A DNA stretch of 64,000 nucleotides, taken from Lepisosteus oculatus. Lineage: Eukaryota; Chordata; Actinopteri; Semionotiformes; Lepisosteidae. The DNA lies in assembly GCF_040954835.1 (NCBI RefSeq), contig NC_090716.1:14011275-14075274 (forward strand). Reading direction: 5' to 3'. Each line of letters begins with the position of its first letter. The first letter of the stretch is position 1. Shown piece after piece: positions 56,101 through 64,000 of the stretch. Under the pieces are notes generated by a model that worked only from the letters and a program-made list of their open reading frames with translations, ran no database searches and was not told where the DNA came from. Made by a program: the position numbers and the translations under genes.

Positions 56101-58007
56101 GCACTTTGTGCTGAGATTTGTGATGCTTTACGTTCCTCTTAGAAGAAGGAGAGCATTCCTGGGTACATGTAAGCTGTGAGAGGTATACAGGTTTGGTGGA
56201 GGATGGGTATCTTCCTCACCAGGTTTCTGCAACTTCATACAAATTGATTTGCAGTTGCTAGGTTGTTAAATTGTCCATCTAGAATGCTTGTGTTTTATTA
56301 ACACTTAGCCTTGTAAAGACGTTTTCCATGTGGGGGCTGTGTAAACTAATAAAAACATCCCAATCTTCTGAGAAATGGAAAAGAGGATTTGTAGGGAAAA
56401 GGAGTAAATGAGTAAAACATTCCCTTAAGGATGGATGGCAACAATGCCTTGGTCAGTTAAAACAATTCTGAGCATGAGATATTCAAAAATCATGTATTAG
56501 TCCCACAAATACAGTACCTCAAAAGACTGATGCCAGTTCCTGTTGTTGAACACTCCTGGGATTGTAATGTGACCACAGCAGCAGGTCATTGACGTTCAAG
56601 GAATACTTTTGAATCAATATATTTTACATTTGTCTGGTTCTTAACTTGGACATTACTTCCTGAAGTGATATCTGCTTGTAAATACATTTGCTAGAAGATG
56701 AGAAAATTTCAGAGACATTGAGGCAGCTTGTACTGTATGCATTGTGTTCATGCTGTAAAAATCTGAAATCCTTTCATCTTTCTTTTTAGATTTTTAAATA
56801 TGGCTAAATGGCTTATTTTTTAATAGCTTGCAATATTGCAGTTGCCAATTGAACTACATTCTAAACTGCAATTAATTGCTAATTATTATTAATGACAAGT
56901 ATTGCATGCAGTCATTTCTAAGAGTAAAACCATCATTATTCTCTTTGGTGTAGTGCAGGTTGTTTCACAACAGTGTTTTGTACTTTACAAGCTGTACAGT
57001 TGACCATTTCAAAGGGAGTTTCTACTACTGGTGCTTCTACAACAGCAGCTGCTCTGTGTAGTATTACTGCTAATGCTGCTGTTACCACTACAACTATGCT
57101 AATACTCTTACTACTGCTGCTATGAAAGGTCTGGCTGCTAATACTCTTGTTGTCTCCTACCAGGATTGCCCTGCTTGTAGTACTATAACAACTGCTAGTA
57201 TTACGCTTGGTACCGTTGTCAATATATTTCTGTCATGTATTTTGAAACCTAGAGATAAAGGGTCTAATGTTTAATGGCTTTTCAGCTCCAGTGTAAACAT
57301 CTGCTGTCCTCTTGATCCTGCCAGGGCTGCAGTAATATCTGTGTTTACTGGTTAATCTGAAACACTGCAAATCAGTGGGACTCGTTCATTCTGAGTCCGG
57401 ACTGGGATTATTCTGAGACCAGGCCCATGGAACCGGGTTGGCTAGTAAATGTGATGACAGAAAATGTGTGCTTGCCAATGAGTAGGTGAAATGGATTTGT
57501 GGGCATTTGTTGAAGGTCCTCACATGGCAGTGCCCGGCTCTGGAAGGTGAATCGCCACAGAAGCAACTGAATCCTCAGGTCTTGTGCTACCCCAGTGCTG
57601 GGCAAATGCATTCTGCCTGAAACGTTCTGAGAAGCACTTGGAAATCCTTTATCTTGATTAGGGTAGACATCAGTCAGAGCAAGGGATGTCAGTTTGGTTT
57701 GTGCCTTTCCTTCCTGGGGGAGCTGCTGGGGAGGGGGGTAAGGAGCTTGGGTGGAATTGGAGACACTGCAAGGATGCAGTGAAGGCTGGAAATAATACTG
57801 TTTTTCTAGATCTAGTATTTGTACTGTACAATGGTTATGCAGTGGCACAATTGTTTGTATCGGTACTTATTAACCCTTGGAAGCTGCCTTCGGATGTTTC
57901 AACTCTTGCACAGACAGAATAAATCCTGGGAAAGGCCTACTCAATCAAACATTTACATTATATATTATTACATTATGTTGATTGTTTTACAGTGCAGATG
58001 ATGGTAC

Positions 58008-58150
58008 TGGCGTGAGTGTCTTTGTTTGCATTTTTGTATCTGTGTTTGCCCTGTGATGGACTGGTGTCCCATCCAGGTAGTCTATGCTTGCCAGGAGAGA
58101 CTCCTGCTCACCCGCGACCCTGTATAAGAAAACATGGTTAGATGGATAGA
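58008..58150 (+). mobile_element. SINE 3' fragment
   Basis: TGCCCTGTGATGGACTGGTG, CATCCAGGTAG, CCCGCGACCCTGTATAAG and a GATGGATAG tail. Confidence 0.6.
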
Positions 58151-59677
58151 AAGAGTATTCAAATCAGAGCTTGGATCTGAAAGGAGGCTGTTTTGTCTGT
58201 GTTGCTATTAGTTCACTGAGCTATGAAGCTCACCAAACTTTTTGAATTTGAGTTTGAAATTGCTTGCAGTGTTGTATGTAGTACACACAATACATATCCA
58301 TGTTTTCTGTTTTTCTACAAATTAAAGCAATAATGGCAGGGTCCTTGAAAAACATATAGAAATGTGGCAACCAGTGTCTTAGGATTTAGATTAAATATTG
58401 GCCTGAAGAATGGATATCAAACCAATTCAAGAGGTACACATCATTCTTTTTTTTTTGCCACGTGGAAGTACAGTATGTGCAAATTGCTGTGTTCTTCTCT
58501 GCATTTTTGGATGATCCAAATGATCCACCCAAATGTAGTGAAAATGCTTTTAGGGTTTATTTTAACAGTGTTTATAAATGGTTTTCAAAATAATTCTTAA
58601 TAATATTATTGCAGTATAACATGACTGAAAGGACAGATGCGGAAAGAAGAGATTGAGGAACAAATTGTGTCAGAGATTCTACTCATCCAGAGGAAACCCA
58701 GAGAACAGCGATCTGCTGGATGTACTGTAACTCGTAGGCAGGAACAGCCATCTGCTTCTCTTCATTTCTGCCTTTTAGGAATATCAATCAGAAAGCAATG
58801 CAGTAGTCCTCTCTGATACAGCATATACTGCACTTCCAGGACAGAATGGACTGCAGTCTCTGAAACTGCCTGATCTCCCTAAGGCAGGGAGAGAGAGAGA
58901 TGTCAACCCTTCTTAAGAGGACTTCCTCACTGCAGAGTCATTGGCAGTTTGCAGCAACTACTCCCTCGGTAATCTCCCTGGGAACATGCAGGCTGCCAAA
59001 ATGCCGTCCAGTTCCTTTTGTAACTGAGATGAGGTTCTCTCTCTCTGACCTTACTCGGAAGGAAACCTGCAATTCTGTTCCATTCTAACAGCTGTAGGCT
59101 CTGAGTATTTAACCACAAGTTCAGAAAGCTGTAACCATCAGCTGAGATTGACAGGTTAACAAATGGGGGTCTGTCTAAGAAAGCGGAAAGACCAAAACAA
59201 AAGAAAAAGAGAGGTTTTGGAACATTCAACTGAACAGGAGACCCGATAAGGCAGAAAGCTCTGGTGTCAGTGAACTTAATGTTGAAAGGTACACATTACT
59301 CATTTTCAATGTTTTTATCAATAAGTAAACTGTTTGCAGTAGGCAAGCTACTTTTCAAATATTCCTGTCAATAGGGAAAGATTGAATGGAAATGTTATGT
59401 AGAAATAAAATTAAAATTGCTTTTACAATCATGAGAAACTTTTTTCTTACAATTTTTGCTTTTACTATTCTTTTTTAATCTACGAGGTTGTGGTGGTGTC
59501 CTGTGCCTAATTTAACGTTTGCCCAATCTGTAATTTAATTTTTTCTTCACTTTCCCTTCCTTCACACTGTTAATTCTTTTGTGCAATATCCTGCAGCATC
59601 TAAAATGTTGCTTCTTCATATTGCTAAATGAGTTGACAATATTGCGTTGGATATTTAACAATTTTGTATGCCAATGG

Positions 59678-59995
59678 AGTAGCATTGCTACCTTACTTCT
59701 GGGTCTCTGGCTTCAGTTCCTTGGGTGCTGCGTGCTTGTATTTTCTATGTCCTTTTCATGTTCCCATTAATTTCCCCCAGGTGATCCACTTTCCTCCTAC
59801 AGTCCAGAGACATAGTGGTAGGTTAATTGGCTTCTGGGGAAACAGGCCCTGGTGTGAATGGTTTTGTCTGTGTGCTCTGTGAAGAACTGATGTCCCTTCC
59901 AGAGTGTATTCTGCTTTACATCTGTTGCTTGGATAAGTTCTGGCTCCCCACAGCCTGGTATTAGATAAAGGGGTTCGAAAATGGATGGATGAATA
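59678..59995 (+). mobile_element. tRNA-derived fish SINE
   Basis: Degenerate head (AGTAGCATTGCTACCTTAC), body (TTTCCTCCTACAGTCCAGAG, TAGGTTAATTGGCTTCTGGG, TGTGTGCTCTGTGAAGAAC) and tail (AAAATGGATGGATG). Near full length. Confidence 0.7.
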
Positions 59996-60742
59996 AAACC
60001 ATTTTGCTAATTGGAAAACTTTGGCAAAGTATCAATATAATTAATCATCAAAAGGAAATCTCAGATGCAATTCATCTTCAGATACCTTAAAATTGAGTTA
60101 CAGTTCTTTTGATTCAAAAACACAAAAAAACATGAATATTCATGTGGTGAAAGTTTGGTTTGCAGAAAATCCTTTATACAGTGCCATTTGCATCGGCTCC
60201 AGTGCAAATTGTAGTACACGACTGTAAGTCATTCTTTGAAAGTCCTGGTCTATTTTTTTGTTTTTCATGCTTATTTGCCTTGAAATAGTATATATTATAC
60301 ATACTGAATTTAAAAACTTATTTTTAATCATTAAAATCTAAAATAAAAGTATCTGTTTTCTAATTACTATTTGTACAGTAACAATTACTAGTAATTCTGT
60401 GTACTGCATGCAATTAAAAAATGAAAATAATCTGTTAGTGTTACTGCACAGTATTTTAAGTCAGGATAGCACTAATGGGTTTATAAACATTTAATTTGTA
60501 TTTCTAAAATAATATTGGTTGTGATGTGTTGGCCACATGCAGCTGTGGTGCATTAAGGATTCACTGCGCCACCTGGCAGTTTTACAGAGTAGTGCAGTCC
60601 TGCACCACATTATTTGAATAAATAAAAACAGTATTACGCTGTGCTGTTCGCCATACAGCAACGTGTCGCGGTATACTGCCTGACCATCCTCATTTTACAT
60701 TGAAGCAGGCGTATAGAATGAAAACTTATGGATACTTTTAGG

Positions 60743-60782
60743 AAAGGAGTTTTGACATGCTTAGAGGAGTTTTGACATGCTT
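60743..60782 (+). repeat. 20-bp tandem duplication
   Basis: Two adjacent copies of AGGAGTTTTGACATGCTT with a 2-bp linker; a recent slippage-type duplication. Confidence 0.7.
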
Positions 60783-63700
60783 GCTTTTTGTTATTTCATT
60801 ATACTGTATAACTGATTTTGGAAACCCCCAAAGTCTGGCTGCTGCAGTCAATGAAGAGACATAATAGACAGAAAAGATGAGCATGAATATTAAGTAAAGT
60901 GCTACTGACTGTTAAAGAGTGTATTGCAGTGAAGACACCTTTTGGCTCTCTTCCCAATGACACACAGTTTGAGCCCATTAGCCAATTAAATAATTCTGGC
61001 TAGATTTATCTCATGGGCAAAGTACTTTGGAAAGGTACAGTGAGTTCCTGTGACATCCATACAATCTGCTAGAAGAACAGTCTATTGTCTTCTGCCATTG
61101 CCTGTAATTGGCTGAAGTAACGGATTGTCAAAACATCCATCAACCCATGCTAAAAATGGTAAGACTTCAACGAATTAATGAACTGAATGAATTCTATTAA
61201 GGGATCAGGTGGAATGAGAGCCAGAGAGCCCGTATCTCATAAGAGCCAGGAGGTGCTTTAGACTATGAAAGGCTCTTGAAAACATTTGTCTTTGGGAGGT
61301 CAAGATGTTTGGACTGTATGTTTTTGTACATACAGATCTTATCTCGCCACTGCTTTGGATGACCCTCATTTGCCTGCCAGCACTGATTCCCCTTTGCCAA
61401 GCGATATTCAGAGCAGGAAGAAGGCAGGAAGCAGGGACAGGAAATGTTCTACTGTGCAGCTGGCACTGATCCACCATGCCAGCCTCCAGGACTGAACCAC
61501 AGCTAAGGCAGTGTTCAGCAAAATCCCAAACCCCCCAAAATTAAATAAACCTTTAAGGAAAATAAATCTGGTATATCATTTTGAGAACACTTTTGGATAA
61601 AACTGGAAGACTGTGGTCTCCGAAATGGATGACAGGCATTGTGACATTTGCTCTCTGAGACCCTTTAAGGCTGCAAAGGCTGCAAAAAAACAGCCTTTAA
61701 GGCTGTTGTGCGTTTCTGTGAATGGCCTTTTGCACACTGTGGCTCTTGGCACTTCATCGGATCTTCTCACTGTGTGCTCATCTGCAACCCTGAGTGAATT
61801 CCTGCTGTGCTTAGATCTTTTATTTTTTGTGTATTTTTCTCCCCACCCCCACAAGTCAACACTTCTCTGGAATCGATACAGCACAAATGAGAAAAGGGTG
61901 ACTTTTACATGTTTAAGTGTGCTCACTCTCAATAACTATTAGAAATATATTGCCAGCTATGAGTGTTTCCAGTACAGCTTCCCATTCAATGGTAGATTAA
62001 GCATTTATTAATTGGGAATTGGAGTGATCTGGTTGGCTTTGAATTAATTTTAACAGGTAAAGCTGCTTTAGAGCACACAACTGTTTTTCAAAAACAACCC
62101 TGTCTTGTTTTTCTGAACGTGTCATGACAGATCAAAAATCAACAGTGATGACACCTTTGGGGAATATTGAAAAAATACACCGTTAGTTCCATGTACACAC
62201 CATCTTCACGTTTTTTTTTACTGTTCTTAATTAAAATGAACTGCATCTTACCATATATTAGACAGAATTCAGAAGAGGTACAGTATCAGACTGCTACTAC
62301 CAGTCTCTACTTCAACTGTGGACTCTGAATAAGGTTAGTTTTCACTAGCTTTGTTTGAAGCACTAGTGGATTTGATTTGTATTTTTGATTGCATTAACCT
62401 TGTAGGATTAATTCCCTCCTGGGTTTAAAGATGATCTGCTACTTGACCCCCACCAAGATTTCCCTGCTGCTTTGATAAATTTGGGTGTAGTACTATCTTG
62501 GCTGCTGGCTTCCTTCCTTTAGCATTTTCTGGGTGAACAAAGCAGATTGCAAAACGAACCCCAGAATGCTTTGAAATTTCTACCCGACTCTCTTAAAAAC
62601 TCAGAGCGAATAAAATAACTAGTTCTTGCAGAATCCAGAATTTTGTTGGACATGTCACAAATTAATTGAATGCAGTGATGATTCCCGTCAATGGTATCTA
62701 AAATCTTAATTTAATTAATTTAGCACTAATAAAAATCAACAAATAGGATTCTGGACGAACACCCAAACTCCAACGCGTTCGAAGACTGTAATCTGTGACC
62801 TGCATTTTTGTGTTTTGCTCACATATTTCAAAGGGAAGACGTGGTAACGAATCGCTTACTGACTGTACAGACGCACGCAATGGCGTCCAAGTACTTTAGA
62901 CTCGAAAACAGTTTTCCTTTCGATCTTTTATAATGTTTCCGAGTTAGGAACTGTCCCAGTGACTTCATACAGCTGCATGGGATTTGGCGTACTTTGTTAT
63001 AAACGGGGATTACTACTAGCAAAGATATTCTGAGTGCCAAATCCAAAATCCCAAAATCTATTCTCAAGGTTTTATATTTTCAGAGGTCAAATTTGCAAAG
63101 CAGTTGTCAAGGGTTTGAATAATATTCACAAATGTTTACCTTCTAAGGAAGGATACTCGGGGACACTACAGATTCGACTAGAACTATTTTTCCCATTCTC
63201 GCTTCACCCCCTATGTTTAATAAGCGTATTTTCGGAAGCGACTCCGTATGCACTGTTGCGCTGTGAGGTTACAGTATTTCTTTCATTTGCACTCACCGTG
63301 GTTTCGCAGAACAGCAAAAAAAAAACTCTAACGTAAAGATATTAACAAACAAACTTTAGTTCGACCAGGAGTCGAAGAGGTTTAAGAGGTTTTTATTGGC
63401 TTAATAAAATTTAGAAAATAAAAAGTAAATGCAACCTGTTTCAAAAGCTGAGTGTTGACACCTAAACGTAAACATTCCGTATTTGTCAGTGACGTTGTTC
63501 CTATTCAGTTGCGATTTCTCTTTTCTGTTTGCGTAATAACTAGAAAAAATATATAAAAATCAAATACTTTAATCTGTTCAGCGATCCGCTAACAGTGGAA
63601 GTCAGCGGTGCCCTGGATAGTGGTCCTGAAGGGACAGCGGCCGTCAGGCAGAGGCCTGGAGGAGCGGCAGTGCGCTTAGTGTGGAAAGATACAGAGCTGT

Positions 63701-64000
63701 TGACGATCAGTGGCGGTCTTTCCAGAAAAATAAAACCTACAAAGCACCTTTGAATATAATGCGCCCTATTGTTTAATTTTTCTGAGACGCAAACAAGAAA
63801 CGTAGTGTCCTTTATAAAGGATGGATTTATCGAACATCAGATGTAACGCTAGTCCTGCTGATTCGTGATAACCCATCACAGTTTTCAACTCTTTTTTCAG
63901 TTTTATTTGGTTTATTTAACATTATAACTGCTCAGTGCATCAGTTCACCGTACCTCACCAGGTTAACGTATAAACAGTAGATTGTCGCAATTCAAAGGTT

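Larger units (their letters stand above)
52094..64000. other. No coding sequence recognised; possible first intron of the downstream gene
   Basis: Contains CpG clusters at 52.74-52.93, 53.9-54.9 and 63.2-63.75 kb, repeat fragments, a diverged ACT/GCT trinucleotide tract (about 57,018-57,215) and AT-rich DNA. Open frames are short and unconvincing. Confidence 0.35.

Noticed and set aside
62879..62932. ATG-GCG-TCC start (MAS) as SLC1A2 exon 1
   Set aside because: The frame continues KYFRLENS and stops after 17 codons, unlike the SLC1A2 N-terminus, and no donor follows.
1..64000. tRNA genes, CRISPR arrays, prokaryotic operons
   Set aside because: tRNA-like motifs occur only as SINE heads without a full cloverleaf. 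No regularly spaced repeats, no bacterial gene structure.

Overview
This window is vertebrate nuclear DNA, most likely from a ray-finned fish. It is AT-rich, introns are long and spliced GT-AG, and the only protein-coding gene I can support is split into 13 exons. The interspersed repeats are fish-type: tRNA-derived SINEs with a GGATGGATGG-like tail, Tc1-like transposon relics and a Penelope/LINE-like insertion. I cannot name the species. A 31-kb gene and old, decayed repeats would suit a holostean such as a gar, or another slowly evolving lineage, but that is inference.

Layout. 1-5.75 kb is upstream intergenic DNA with a reverse-strand SINE and a GC-rich LTR-like insertion. 5.75-6.02 kb is a CpG-enriched presumed promoter and 5'UTR. 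6,017-37,387 (+) is a complete PAMR1 gene (peptidase domain containing associated with muscle regeneration 1). Its exons splice in frame to 850 codons: signal peptide, Cys-rich N-terminal region, CUB, EGF, four sushi/CCP domains and a C-terminal trypsin-like domain. His and Asp of the catalytic triad are present but the Ser is Thr, so it is predicted to be a secreted pseudoprotease. The mammalian protein, as I remember it, has two sushi domains. This one has two more, and exons 8 and 9 are clear tandem duplicates. Intron 1 (11.4 kb) holds three decayed Tc1-like elements. The 3'UTR ends near an AATAAA at 38,273.

38.3-51.3 kb is intergenic and repeat-rich. Its most striking feature is a pair of direct copies 5.3 kb apart (about 43.1-43.8 and 48.4-49.1 kb). 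A 250-bp core is 100% identical between them while the homologous flanks have diverged to roughly 70%. It also holds a SINE inserted into another SINE, and a retroelement insertion flanked by a 16-bp target duplication.

51.3-55 kb is richer in CpG and contains a candidate promoter and non-coding first exon with a good splice donor at 52,094. In human, SLC1A2 lies directly downstream of PAMR1 in the same orientation, so this may be its 5' end and 52-64 kb its first intron. I found no SLC1A2 coding sequence, so this rests on synteny alone. 55-64 kb holds only repeats and unassigned DNA.
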